Positions 1 through 21,542 of a stretch of 64,000 bases of DNA are shown here, piece after piece. The notes under the pieces were generated by a model, which did no database searches, was not told the DNA's origin, and worked only from the letters and a program-made list of their open reading frames with translations. The stretch comes from Elephas maximus indicus (Eukaryota > Chordata > Mammalia > Proboscidea > Elephantidae). The stretch lies in NCBI RefSeq assembly GCF_024166365.1, contig NC_064827.1:75841135-75905134 (forward strand), given 5' to 3'. Position 1 is the stretch's first letter. The number at the start of each line of letters is the position of its first letter. Made by a program: the position numbers and the translations under genes.

Positions 1-110
1 AACTGAGGCTCAGAGGGGTAAAGTCACTAGTCTAAGGTTACCCAGCCAGGAAGTGAAGAGCAAGAATTTGAACCGAGGTCTGTTCAATTCCTACCCAGCT
101 GCCTCTTGGT
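1..110 (+). repeat. MIR SINE fragment
   Basis: The stretch matches the conserved MIR core: an 'actgaggctcagag' block, then a 'gttacccagccaggaagtg' block and 'tttgaaccgaggtctg'. It lies inside an OLFML2A intron and is cut by the window edge. Identification is from recalled MIR consensus features. Confidence 0.75.
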
Positions 111-10687
<10,577 letters not shown>

Positions 10688-10764
10688 GCGGGAACACCTG
10701 CCCTCCCAGGACGGGGGTGACAGTGGAGGGTAGGGGTTACCCACAGCAACTCCTGCAAAGGACC

Positions 10765-11000
10765 CTGTCAACAAATATTTATTGGGTGCCAGGCCCAGAG
10801 CTAGGTGCTAGGCATGTGGCGGTAGCCAAATAGAGCTTCCTTAGCACCCAGTGGAATAATACTCGCTTCCACTTATAGCACTGTGCCCAGAGCTTTACAT
10901 GCATTTACCCATTTAATCCTCCCAACACCACCCTTGGAGGTAGAGATCGTTTTCCCCATTTAACAGATGAGGAGACTGAGGCTCAGGGAGACATTGCCCC
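10765..11000. repeat. L2 tail followed by MIR in the 3' UTR
   Basis: 'caacaaatatttattgggtgcc' is the reverse L2 3' end. It is followed by a plus-strand MIR ('cacttatagcactgtgccc', 'acagatgaggagactgaggct'). Confidence 0.65.
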
Positions 11001-12094
11001 TTGCCTAACTTCTCAGTTTGGATCAGGCAGGTGAATCCAGGCGCTCACAACAGCTTCATTTTACAGAGGAGATTTGACCATGGTCTCTCCTACTCTCCAG
11101 CCCTATCCCCTGAGTCTGTCTTGTTCTCACAATTCTCTCTCACTCCCCAGGACCTTGCAAAACCAGAGACATTTGGGGCCAATGCACTAGTGTTGGGTGG
11201 AGACCCTGGCTATGCCCGCTACCGCAGGCCCCAATTCCAGCTGAGCTGTTGGTGGCCCTGGACTTCAGGCCCCTTTGGCCAGCCCCCCGCCCCTACTCCA
11301 CCCCACTCCACTCCAACGGCTGTCCGGCCACATTCCAAACCTCCACCGTCACTCAACCTCTGAGTAGAAACCACATCCCAAGAGAAAATATTGGCCCCCT
11401 TTCCAAGGCCCCCTCCCTTCAGTACTCATTTTTATTTTTCTCTTATTCTTCATCAGTGCCGTCATTTGTTTCTGCAGCAGCAGCTGAGAAGGCTGTAGGC
11501 AGCTGCTTGCCAGCAGCAACTCCACCAGGGTGGGGAGATGGGCTGGGTCCTGAGGCTCCCTCTCCACCCAGAAGTGCTGGTTTTGGCCACATACCCAGTG
11601 CTTAGGTCTCCTCCCTGGTCCTTCTTAGAGCCTCTGTGCCTGGGGTCCACCTTGTCCTTCCTCTCTGGGCCTTCGAGCTTACAACCTCTACACACTCAGG
11701 GATACCTCCAGGTCTGCTGTAAGCTAGGCCTGAAGCTGGGGTGGGCCAGGATGGAGCAGGTTCCCTCTTTGTCAGGCCTAACCTGGTCATCTCGGGGGTG
11801 GCCCAGCCGCCTGGGGAAGTTGGGGAAGGCAGAGGGTCCAGGGGAGGCATTGAATCTTCTGGTTACAGACCAGAGGGCAGGATTAAAAAGGGAAGGAGTG
11901 GAGGTACATGGGTAGGGCTTTTCCTGGTTTCAGAGATATTGGAGTGGCGTCACAGACAGGGCTGCCCAAGCCCAGGACGTGGGGTTGAGGATGTACAAGA
12001 GGACCACCTCTCCAGGTACTGCTGATGGGCCCCTGGAGCCATAGACCCAGGCGGCCCCACAAGGACAAGACCTTCAAGACTGCCCCTTGTCTGC

Positions 12095-12210
12095 TTTGAA
12101 CAGTAGCTTTACAGCTGGAAAGAAATTCTCTAATCCAATTCCCTGTTTCACCAACAGGGGAACAGGCCCAGAAGGTTTAGCAGGCTGCTGGAGGTCACAC
12201 TGGGAACAGG
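12095..12210 (+). repeat. MIR fragment
   Basis: 'tccctgtttcaccaacaggggaacaggccc' followed by 'ctgctggaggtcacactgggaacaggac' resembles the MIR core. Diverged. Confidence 0.45.
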
Positions 12211-12564
12211 ACACAGCACTCTTGTTTTCAGAAGGGCTTTGTCTATGACTTAGGGGCAGCTCTGCCTGGGAAGGCAAATAGACCACCCAGCACCTTGGAA
12301 GGGTATTTACTGCTAATCCCTGCACATCCCCTGGACCTTCCCTGCTCCCCCCACTCTGCTACCGTGCTGGCTTCCGGGACATCTGAATATTTGTACACCA
12401 GCTGCCATGTTAGTAAATTCAGCTGCACAACCCTCTGGGCTGTGAAAGATGACAGCCTTTGTGAGAGGAAGGCTGCAATGTGGAAAGAAATGAATTTTGT
12501 GCAGAATACATTTCTTTCAAGCATTGTCAGGTGAGGTTCTGTTGAAGCTGTAACTAACCCCTGA

Positions 12565-12570
12565 AATAAA
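12565..12570 (+). terminator. OLFML2A: candidate OLFML2A poly(A) signal, proximal
   Basis: Canonical AATAAA about 1.9 kb after the OLFML2A stop codon, not inside a recognised repeat. Use is unproven. Confidence 0.4.
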
Positions 12571-12924
12571 GGAGGATGACACCCAGTGGAGCACGGCCTG
12601 ACTCATAGTGGCAGACACATCCAGCTCCCCCACCCAACCGGCACCGTGTTTCCACTTACAGGCTCTGAAGAGGGCTGCGAGGCTACGGTGCTTCCCTTGG
12701 CTCTGGGTGTGGGTTTTACAAGACTGTGCCTCCGTGATATCACAGCCCAGCCATGTGAGAAGTATTCAGGCCCCTCTTCATTAGTCCAAAAAAAGGGAAA
12801 GTTAGAATGGGCAGATTTTGAAACCTAAAGAGTTGCTTTATGGGGGAGGTGAGCAGCATCAGAAATGGTGTGGGTTTCAGCCCCCAAACATTCGCTAAGC
12901 CCCTTCTGCTTTCAGACCCTTGAA

Positions 12925-13250
12925 CGTGGGTTATGGGGTAGGTATAGTTGTCCTCATTTTACAGATAGTCAAACTGGAGCCCAGAGAAGTTAAATCGCTT
13001 ATCACGTAGGCAGGAAGTGGAGAGCCAGGTTGTCAAGTCAGAGAACATGACTGCCATTGTCGATTGAGCACCTATGATATGCTACTGCATGTATGTTCTT
13101 TTGGTATCTTCATAACAGTGGAAGGTATATACTCTGAATGTGCCCATTTGACAGATGAGAAAACTGAGGTGAAGAACTTTACTGAGGGTCACACAGCAGC
13201 TTAGTCCATGGCAGTCAGGATTTCAGGGCTGGTTGTAGCAAGTTCTTTGC
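12925..13250 (+). repeat. two adjacent MIR copies
   Basis: The first has 'cctcattttacagatagtcaaactggagccca'. The second starts 'gattgagcacctatgatatgctac' and has 'cagatgagaaaactgaggtga' then 'gggtcacacagca'. Same orientation. Confidence 0.7.
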
Positions 13251-14059
13251 CACTATATGGCACCGCTCTAGTAGCAACTCCAGAAGTGGCCATTGTTTTC
13301 ATCCAGTGTGGCCAGACCACAAATCACATCCAAGGAGGAGGTAGGGGCCAGTGTGTAAAGAGCCTTGAATGCCTAGCCAAGGAGTGACTGCCTCCAAACA
13401 TGTTTGGAACAAAGCTGAGTATAAATTAACAGAGAAATGAAAATTCTAAGACAACTGATTTTGTCCTGTCAGTGAGGGGAGGCAGGGAAGGGTATCTGTT
13501 GTGGGAGGACTCGTAAGCTCTAAAGCTTTTTTTAACCCACCCCTGGGCTTTCTTACCTTTGGCAACAGGTACCTCAAATAAGGAAAGACCTAGAGTGGGA
13601 AGGGCCAGTGTTTCTCTACTGACCTCCGTTGTCAGGGCATAAGAAGCTGGTTCTGGTGTTTCCTGAACAACATGATACATGAAGGGGGTCTGGCTACCAC
13701 CTTTGACTCCTTCTTGGACATTCCCAGGCTCTGAACTTAATCTGCTCTGTCTGGGGAGGAAACCAGGGAGCCCCTGCCTTGGAGGGCAGGACAAAAGGTG
13801 AGGCCAGTGGTTTCCCTGGGAATGATTTGAGGGCTCCTGAAAGCCCATGTGTTCCAAACCATCTCTTCCTCCATGACTGCCTGTGGCACTGGAAACCATT
13901 CTGGTGACAGAAGGACACAGCACTGGGCGGAGTCAGGGAGCCCTGGGTTTGAATGTGGTTCTGCCTTAACATGCTGCACACGGAGAGTAGGGATGTTAAC
14001 TCTTTTACCACTGAGGACATGTGACTTAGGTCAAGGGGCAGCGGAGAGCCTAAGCAGCA

Positions 14060-14250
14060 CCCTCCTAGAGCTAGAAGGCACCTTTACGGACATATCGCTC
14101 ATCCACAGGAACCCCCAAGGTTGGCATTACTTTCTCCATTACAGGTGATCAACCTGAAGTTCAGGAGGTTAAGCAACCTGCTCAGGGTCATGTATCTAAT
14201 AAGTAGTTGAGTCAAGATTTAAACCAGGTCTGTTCATACCAAAGCCCTAA
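14060..14250 (+). repeat. MIR
   Basis: 'ttactttctccattacaggtgatcaacctgaag' followed by 'taagcaacctgctcagggtcatgtatctaataagtag' matches MIR. Confidence 0.6.
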
Positions 14251-14480
14251 ACTAACTGTTGTTGGGAATTTGTAACCAGTCATTTTCTTTACTTTGGCCA
14301 CTGGGAAGTGCAAAGTCAAATCTGAGATGGTTTTTAAAAATTGTACTGAGGCTTCTCCTGGGCTCTGGCTTCATTTTGGCATTCTGATTTTACCTTTACT
14401 CTTTATTTTTATTCTATTGTATTTTGTGTGTTTTTATAAGTTGCCACAATACCTTTTTGCAACAAGGTGTCATATACCAA

Positions 14481-14486
14481 AATAAA
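14481..14486 (+). terminator. OLFML2A: candidate OLFML2A poly(A) signal, distal
   Basis: AATAAA in an AT-rich stretch, with a GT-rich (TTG)n-like element about 85 bp downstream. The non-repetitive sequence before it makes it plausible as a long 3' UTR end. A match to 3' end reads is needed to choose between this and the proximal signal. Confidence 0.4.
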
Positions 14487-14489
14487 ACA

Positions 14490-15829
14490 TAATGAAAAGC
14501 TTGGTTTAAATTTCTTCACTAAATGTTGTGGTCTGCATCTTTATCATAACGCATATGTTTAATACTTTGTTGTTGTTGTTATGAGCTAAGAATTGGCCTC
14601 GTCTCTATACCGTTGCTGGAAGCTGATCTGAATGATGAGCTATTGTGGAAAAATCCAACCCAGGCTGAAAACCAGACCCTTCTGGGTGGAGAGGAACAAT
14701 GAGCCCATTTCCAAGGGTTTCAGGCACTGTCTGCTGCCCCTTTCCCCAGAGAGAGAGTCAACATGTGCACTGCTCCTGGTTCAGAGAAGGCGGGGCTGAG
14801 GGAGAAGTAAGAACAAAAAGAAATGTTTTCCTGGGACCAAGAGACTGGCATGGAGTTGGGGAGGGAGGCTTGGAAAACATTTAGTCCCATGTTTCCCAAA
14901 CTTTAATCCCTCAGGCACCCTCTCTATGATCTTTGCCATTTCCCTTTACCATCTGCAGTATGATTTACTAAATCTCTTTTAAATGATTCTATTCGTTTTA
15001 CTAAACTAATTTTATTTGAAAAGGAAGCTTTATAAGCTATTACCAAAAAAAATTTTATTTTTTGTTTTAAAGGAAGCTTTATATTACGACATAAAGGAAG
15101 CTTTATATTACGACAGTGAAACGAAAACCAGTATCAATGACTACAAGTAGAAGGTAATCAGGATGGTACATTGAAAGCAAAACAGTGCTGATGCATTTAG
15201 GTAGATACTGTGCCTCCCTGAGCCCCAGGCCCCATGATGGTCCTTTGTTAAAAGGGAGGATTAGCAAGTAGCAAGTGTTCGAGAGATATTAAGGGCAAAC
15301 CAGCACACATAGACTTTGTCCTCGATGTAATCAGATGGATGAGATTGAAAGGGAATGACTCAAGGTCCCTTCAGAAGGCGACTTAGGTACCACCCATGGC
15401 CAATGTGGATTCGGATCAACTCCCTCTTCCTCCTCCACAGGCACGTATACACACACACACAGCTCTCCACTAAGCTACCCAGCCTCTGCAGACCCCCTCC
15501 CTCACCTGGGAGCTGGGCATGGTCCAGGTGGCTTCCGGCAATGACAGAGTCCCACTCCCCAGGGGACAGACCAGCCAGAAGCTCAGTGCCATGCCTGCCA
15601 CAGATCCCACTGGGGCTTACCCTGGTCCAAGTAGGCCAAACATGGCTGAGCTTTAGGTAGCCTGAACTGTAGCCTCTTCCTTCAGGCCCTTTCTCCAGCC
15701 CCAGTCCCATCTGTTCCCCACTGCCCCATCTTCCCTGGCCCAAGACCTCGACCAGTAGGGTCTTTGGATCAGCTGCTCCTTCTGCCTGGTACATTGGTAC
15801 CCACACCTGTGCATGGGTGCCTCTTTCTG
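14490..15829. other. intergenic, nothing recognised apart from a tandem duplication
   Basis: No gene or clear repeat family was identified. The AT-rich part contains the tandem duplication at 15069-15114. The open frames at 15355-15806 overlap on both strands and show no domain, so they are treated as chance. Confidence 0.5.
15069..15114 (+). repeat. 22-bp tandem duplication
   Basis: The unit 'aaaggaagctttatattacg' plus 'ac' occurs at 15069-15090 and again at 15093-15114, with 'at' between. A third partial copy ('aaaaggaagctttata') is at about 15019. Confidence 0.85.
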
Positions 15830-15900
15830 GTCATTCAGGTCTCTGCTGAAATGTCACCTCTTTAGGAAGGCTGTCCCTCAAGGCTGAATATAAAGGTGTT
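15830..15900 (+). repeat. L2 LINE fragment
   Basis: 'ttcaggtctctgctgaaatgtcacctctttaggaaggctgtccctc' is the plus-strand L2 3' region. Confidence 0.7.
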
Positions 15901-15944
15901 CCCAGTCACGCATTCCTTCATCTCTTTTTCACTGCCGTTGGTTG

Positions 15945-16320
15945 CTGTTGAGTCAGCTCTGACTCATGGCAACCCCATGGACAACAGAATGAAACATTGC
16001 CTGCTCCTGTACCATCTCCACAATATCTAGAGTCCATTGTTGTGGCCACTGTGTATTTTGAGGGCCTTCCAGCATAGGGGGCTCGTCTTCAAGCACTATA
16101 TTGGACAACATAGTGTCCTGTTGTGCTGCTTCATTGGCTAATTTTCAGAAGTAAATCTCCAGGTCTTTCTTCCTAGTCTGTCTTAGTCTGGAAGCTGCAC
16201 TGAAATGTCTACTGTGGGTGACCTTGCTGGTATTTGAAATACCAGTGTCATAGCTTCCAGCATCATAGCAACATGCAAGCCACCACAGTACAACAAACTG
16301 ACAGGTGGAGGATCTCTTTT
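15945..16320 (-). mobile_element. RTE-related dispersed repeat
   Basis: The left end has RTE-tail complement ('gttgctgttgagtcagc', 'gactcatggcaaccccatgg'). It is followed by a distinct body ('gtctgtcttagtctggaagctgc') that recurs at 48155-48395. The shared body suggests a separate dispersed family mobilised by RTE. Family name not known to me. Confidence 0.65.
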
Positions 16321-16576
16321 CACTAACGAACATTTATTAGTTTACTTGCTTATAGGGTCTCTCTCCATGACAGCGGAGCATATTCCCAGCTATGTCTACC
16401 ACAAGCTGTTGACACACAGGAAACTCTTAACAAATGTCTACAGAATAACTGAGTACTCTGTGTCAGAACCTTAGGCAAGTTCATACGTGATCTCCTGAGA
16501 AAGCCAACCTTGGCTCTGAAGTCATGGCCACTGGAGAAATAACACTTCTTTTATTTATTTAAGCAGCAATATTTGG

Positions 16577-16710
16577 ATTGACACAGTGACTGCAACAATG
16601 GGCTCAAACATAGCAACAATTGTGAGGATGGCGCAGGGTCAGGCAGTGTTTTGTTCTGTCATTCATAGGGTCGCAATGAATCAGAACTGACTCGACAGCA
16701 CCTAACAATA
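16577..16710 (+). mobile_element. RTE LINE 3' tail
   Basis: 'ttgacacagtgactgcaacaatgggctcaa' to 'cagaactgactcgacagcacctaac' is the last part of the RTE element as seen at 38920-39046, here severely 5'-truncated. Confidence 0.85.
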
Positions 16711-17242
16711 TTTGTTGCACTCATCCGTAAGTCAGGTTCCATACAGAGCTCTCTAGAATGCAATCACAGATTAAGGCTGGAAAGCAGAAAGGATATATTC
16801 AATGACTCTCCACCCTGCAGTTCTATGAAAAAGAGAAAATCCATCTTCAGAGAAAAATGCAGCAAAGAAAATGAGAGCATTTCTGTTGTCCGTGGAGACA
16901 ATACTCTCACGGCGCTGGATGGGAATGGCCCGTAACTCTGTGTCCAGATTCCTCTTGTTCAAGGCAGCTAGTGGCCAACAGAGCCCCAAGGCCATAGGGA
17001 GCAGTGGGTTCAGCCACCAGGCAGACTTATCTCTGACCCTCACCCGCTCAATTGACAACATCACCTGCCACATAGAGCAGTCATGAGGTGTAAGTTCTTA
17101 GCATGATGCCTAGCACAGAGTAGGCGTTCAGGAAGCAGTAGCTACTGTATTGTGAACAGTTAATTCCCTTCTCAGAGAAATGACCAGCTCCCTTGGCAGG
17201 TCTTCATACTATGCCCTGTTGACTACACAATACTGACATTGA

Positions 17243-17625
17243 CCCCTTGTGGTGCAATGGTTAAGTGCTCGGCTGCTAACCTAAAGGAGGTCGGTTCGAA
17301 CCCATCAGCTGCTCCAAGGGAGAAAAGACCTAATGATCTTCTCCCATAAAGATTACACTCTAGGAAACCCTATAGGGCAGTTCTACTCTGTCATATAGGG
17401 TCACTAACCAAAACCAAACCAAACCTGTTGCTGTTGAGTCAATTCCAACTGATAGAGACCCTATAGGACAGAGTAGAACTCCCCCACAGGGTTTCCAAGG
17501 AGTGGCTGGTGGATTCAAATCGCCGACCTTTTGGTTAGTAGCCGAGCTCTTAACCACTGCACCACCAGGGCTCCCTATAAGGTCACTTTGAGTTAGAATC
17601 GACTCGACAACACACAACACAAGAA
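17243..17625 (+). mobile_element. AfroSINE-type SINE split by another SINE
   Basis: Plus-strand copy: head from 'cttgtggtgcaatggttaag', body to 17405, resuming at 17576 with 'ggtcactttgagttagaatcg' and a tail to about 17625. The interruption is the inverted SINE at 17406-17575. Confidence 0.88.
17406..17575 (-). mobile_element. AfroSINE-type SINE nested in a SINE
   Basis: Minus-strand copy inserted into the plus-strand copy. The 12-bp duplication of host SINE sequence ('tatagggtcact' at 17394, 'tataaggtcact' at 17576, one mismatch) marks the target site. Confidence 0.9.
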
Positions 17626-17984
17626 CAATTGTGTGCCAGGTGCAGGGCCACCAAGCTGAGACCTACCCTGGAGGGATTGCAAGGCAGTGGGGCACCAGAC
17701 AAGACCACACTCCCCCGCCAGTGTTTTTGGTGCTCCAAGAGCCATGAGTACTAAGGCACTCCACAGGCTTTGCTTAGAGTATGGGCTTCTCCTAGAGCCA
17801 CAGAGCCATAGAAGACCCAACACCTCCCGACAAGCCTCAGTGGCACAGCAAAGCACCCCCTCTGGTTCACCTCTAATAAAACGGTCCTTGAAGAGGCTTT
17901 GAATCCTCACCCCCTGACTTTCTTTCTAGAACTTCAAGGCCCTAAAATCTCCCTTTGGCTGGGGTGCGAAAGGAAGAAATAATA

Positions 17985-18200
17985 ATAACTATCCATTTTT
18001 ATCCATAGGAACTACAACATCTGAGTGTTTGTTTTATGCCAGGCATGGTGCTATGTCTTTATGGCATTATCTCATTAAATCCTCCCAAGATCCCTGTAAA
18101 ATAGGTACTGTTGTCATCACCATTTCACAAACGAGGAAGCTGAGGCACAGATGGCTACATCATGTGTTCAAGGTCACTGAGCCGCAGCACTATGCTCTCA
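17985..18200 (+). repeat. MIR
   Basis: 'gagtgtttgttttatgccaggcatggtgc', 'ctcattaaatcctcccaagatccctg' and 'catttcacaaacgaggaagctgaggcacag' give nearly complete MIR. Confidence 0.75.
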
Positions 18201-18207
18201 AAACACC

Positions 18208-18480
18208 ACGTCAGTAGTTCTCAACCCTGGCTCACATCAGAATCGTTGGGGAGATTTAAAAGATATCAATGCCCAGACGCCACCCCAGACCGATATACCA
18301 GAGTCTCTGGGGGCGAGGCCCAGGCTTTGGTGTGGGTTTTTTGTTGTTGTTTGTTTTTTGCTTTGTGCTTAAGGTGAAAGTTTACAGCACAAATTAGTCT
18401 TTCAATCAAAAATTTGGTATGCTTTAAGAGCTCCCCAGGTGATTGTGCTGTGCATCCGGGGTTGAAAGAACCCTGCCCCA
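18208..18480. mobile_element. MER5A-like hAT element split by an L1-type insertion
   Basis: 'cagtagttctcaaccctggct' to 'tctgggggcgaggcccaggc', then 'gctccccaggtgattgtgctg' to 'ggttgaaagaacc', are the two halves of a MER5-type hAT-Charlie MITE. About 18334-18424 is foreign: a poly(T) start and 'aggtgaaagtttacagcac', which resembles the reverse-complement tail of the L1 at 43764-44374. Confidence 0.7.
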
Positions 18481-18506
18481 CACCCAGAGACAGATAATCC
18501 AGTAAG

Positions 18507-18608
18507 CAAAGTAAGCACAGGCTTACTTGTGCTTATGTATTGATCTGTAGTGAACAATTGCTCACTACAGATGATTTCCTAAGCAAGGTAAACACCCTGC
18601 TTACCTTG
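18507..18608. repeat. cluster of three palindromes
   Basis: Stem 1: GTAAGC/GCTTAC around 18511-18526, with bulged extension to CAA/TTG. Stem 2: ATCTGTAGTGA (18543-18553) with TCACTACAGAT (18562-18572), loop 8. Stem 3: CAAGGTAA (18584-18591) with TTACCTTG (18601-18608), loop 9. Stems 1 and 3 come from related sequence. Origin unknown. Confidence 0.8.
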
Positions 18609-18619
18609 TCTATTAGCTA

Positions 18620-19495
18620 ATCCACCCTGCCCACCCGCTACTGCTGCTCAGAAGGAGCACCCCGAAGCTAGCATGAACTGGACATGATGAGCACAACCTG
18701 GAGACTGTTTTAGGGCACCAGGAAAGGCCAGAGAAAGAGGAGGCCGGTCAGATGCCAGGCTGGACTCAGGAGAGCATCCCCCACCACAGCTGGCCCAGAA
18801 GAGAGAGCAGAGAAAGCCGGTCTTAGCCTGGCGTGTCAGCTGTGCCCGCCAATGGAGCATCTGTGGAGGGAGGTCAGGGCACAGTACACAAAGGCTCCCT
18901 GTGCCCCCGAGTAGTGCCCAGACGCTGCCCCACCCACCCGGCCCAGTCTGAACTTTGCCCACATCCCTTGAGGACCAGCCCCTTGACCCCCCACATTCCT
19001 GCAGGGACCCCGTAGGACAGGAACAGACAGGGCTTTCAGAATGTACGCCTGCCAGCAGGAAGAATTATCACCAAGACTTATCTGCCATGAGCGTGGGGTG
19101 GCATTTCACATGCCAGAGGTTGGCTGGCCCCACCCTGGCCCTGGCTGCTTGGCTTCAGGGCCCTTATTCCAACTGTGCAGGGACAGAAACTTCATTCTCT
19201 TCATCAGCAAGAGGCCTCTCCACCCATCACCATCTGTGCATACTCTCCCCACCCCCACCACCCTCACCCCTGCAGAGGACTCCCACCCCTCCCCCATGGT
19301 TCAGGAGCCAGAGTAGATTAGGCAAGGGTGATTCAAAAAAATCAAGTTTCCCAGGTCTTTTTAAGCCAGGAATTTTATTGACAGGGAAAGTCATTGTAAC
19401 TACGGTGTCAGCCCTAACCTCTCCTGGCTTTTCTGCATGAGGCCCCGACAGATGCAAACGGCTGCTGCAGCCTGGAACAAGCTTCCTATGGAAGA
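18620..19495. other. intergenic, nothing recognised
   Basis: GC-rich unique-looking sequence. Overlapping open frames occur on both strands (for example 18955-19440), but no domain, conserved splice pattern or repeat family is visible. Confidence 0.5.
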
Positions 19496-19499
19496 GGCT

Positions 19500-19690
19500 G
19501 GGGCTTTTGCAGTCAGACAGATCTCGGTTTGAATCCCAGTTCTGCCACCTAACACCTGTGGGACCTGGGCTCAATACCTGACATCTCTGACCTTAGTTTC
19601 CTCATCTGTAAAATGAGGATGACAACCTTGACCTTCCAGGAATGTTGTGAGGTTGAAATGAAATAAGGGATGTGAAAAATCTCTGTAAAT
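19500..19690 (-). repeat. MIR
   Basis: 'ggtttgaatcccagttctgccacc', 'ttagtttcctcatctgtaaaatgaggatgac' and 'aatgttgtgaggttgaaatgaaat' are the reverse-complement MIR in order. Confidence 0.85.
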
Positions 19691-19840
19691 GGGAACATGC
19701 AGGGCACATAGAAGGACGACTTGGCAGACGGGCTTAAGTTATCACCCTCAGACTGACCCTCAGGGCCTTAGGATCTGACCAATCAGACCCAAAGTGAATT
19801 GTCAGCAAGCACAGTGCTCCCTCAAAACTTATGACTCTCT

Positions 19841-20347
19841 GGTGCCCGGCCACAGTCGATGACTGCCCTGACAGGGTGCACAACAGAGAACCCCTGAGGG
19901 AGCAGGAGATCAGTGGGATGCAGACCCCAAATTCTCATAAAAAAAACATACTTAATGGTCTGACTGAGACTAGAGGAATCCCGGCGGTCATGGTCCCCAA
20001 ACCTTCTGTTGGCACAGGACAGGAACCATCCCCGAAGACAACTCATCAGACATGGAAGGGACTGGACAGTGGGTGGGAGAGAGATGCTGATGAAGAGTGA
20101 GCTAATTATATCAGGCGGACACTTGAGACTGTTGGCATCTCCTGTCTGGAGGGGGGATGGGAGGATAGAGAGGGTTAGAAGCTGGCAAAACGGTCAAGAA
20201 AGGAGAGACTGGAAGGGCTGACTCATTAGGGGGAGAGCAAGTGGGAGTACGGAGTAAGGTGTATATAAACTTACATGTGACAGTCTGACTTGATTTGTAA
20301 ACGTTCACCTGAAGCTCAATAAAAGTTAAAAAAAAAAAAAAAAAAAC
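19841..20347 (+). mobile_element. L1 3'-UTR insertion with TSD
   Basis: A longer copy of the same L1-type 3' UTR as at 6828. It has a poly(A) signal at 20318-20323 and a poly(A) tail. Target-site duplication is 16 bp with one mismatch ('aaacttatgactctct' at 19825, 'aaactcatgactctct' at 20348). The short open frame inside is not a gene. Confidence 0.85.
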
Positions 20348-20382
20348 AAACTCATGACTCTCTTTGCCTTAAATAACAGAGA

Positions 20383-20530
20383 GCAAAAACCAAAAAACCA
20401 AACCCATTGCCATAGTTTTCGAGGCTGTAATCTTTACAGAAGTAGACTGCCATAGAGTGGCTGGTGGCTTAGAAAAACTGATCTTTCGGTTAGCAACCCA
20501 GCTCTTAACCACTGCACCACCAGGGCTCCT
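20383..20530 (-). mobile_element. AfroSINE-type SINE with perfect TSD
   Basis: Minus-strand copy with an internal deletion near the tail. It ends 'accaccagggctcct' and is flanked by 'ataacagaga' at 20373-20382 and 20531-20540. Confidence 0.9.
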
Positions 20531-20779
20531 ATAACAGAGATCAGGGAGGGCAAGTTCTTTCACAGAGTGTGCCTACTCCAATCAATTGGCAGTGGCTGTG
20601 ATGTGAGCTGACCGCTCTGGCCCAGTGCAAAGGGGGGATTCTGAACAATTAGCAATGTCTGTCGTGAGTATAAGAAGTTTAGGTGGTAAAATATGTGCTG
20701 TATTTGGCCATTTCTATTATAGAACAAGGTCTAAATGATGGCACTTCTCACTCTAGTTTTTGCCTAAATTTGTGTGACA

Positions 20780-20990
20780 GCCTCTGCACAGACCTTTCTG
20801 CTTCTAGTCTCTCTTCACCCTCTGATCTGCAACTTCAGCTGCTAGAGTGAATTTTCTAACATGAGAATTTGACCAATTCACTGCATTACCTATCACTGTC
20901 CCACAGATGCCTCCCATTGCTCTGAGGATGACTTTCAAGACCTCCTTGATCTGGGTTCTGCTCACCTTCCCAGTCTTGTCCATGGCCACT
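20780..20990 (+). repeat. L2 LINE fragment
   Basis: 'cctctgatctgcaacttcagctgc', 'actgcattacctatcactgtccc' and 'aagacctccttgatctgg' have the order of the plus-strand L2 3' region. Diverged. Confidence 0.5.
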
Positions 20991-21542
20991 CACTTCCAAA
21001 CGTCCCAACATCAAGCCCCATCAACCTGAGGACTTTCAAAAACCGAGATGTGAGGATTCAACGAAGCTTGGAAATTCAAACTGAAAACCCTGTTCTGAGA
21101 CTCACAAGATTAGAAGAGCCTGTCCAGAGACCTCACTTCCTTTGCCATGAGTGAGTTTAACAAACCAGAGGGAGCTGGTAAACTTCCAATGAACCCTGAA
21201 GTACAGCTTAGCAAAACTGTTATCCTGCTCACCCCCAACCACACTGATGGGATTAGTTCTAAGCTGCCCTAGCAGAGGGGAGTTCTCCCTGTGCTCTCTC
21301 CTAATTGGCCACTCCAAGACAAATTCCCTTGTCAGCAAGACACAGGAGAGGCTTCCAGGCACTGCTGTGTGCAGAGCTTGGCTTCTTCAAAGGCCAGGCA
21401 CTCACGAGTGTCTCTGCCCCACCAGAGGCCTATGGGGCTTCCCCCATCCCTCCTCTCCTGAAGGCAATCAGTTATTTAATCTTTCAATTTACCAAAAACC
21501 TAACCTGATTTCCCTCTCTCTGTTTCTGTCTGTGTGTGTGTG

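Larger units (their letters stand above)
10688..14486 (+). other. OLFML2A: OLFML2A 3' UTR and downstream, end not resolved
   Basis: No further coding exon is recognisable. The region contains L2 and MIR fragments and two canonical polyadenylation signals (12565 and 14481). Either could end the transcript, giving a 3' UTR of about 1.9 or 3.8 kb. Short open frames (for example 11001-11363) show no domain. The boundary is inference. Confidence 0.5.
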
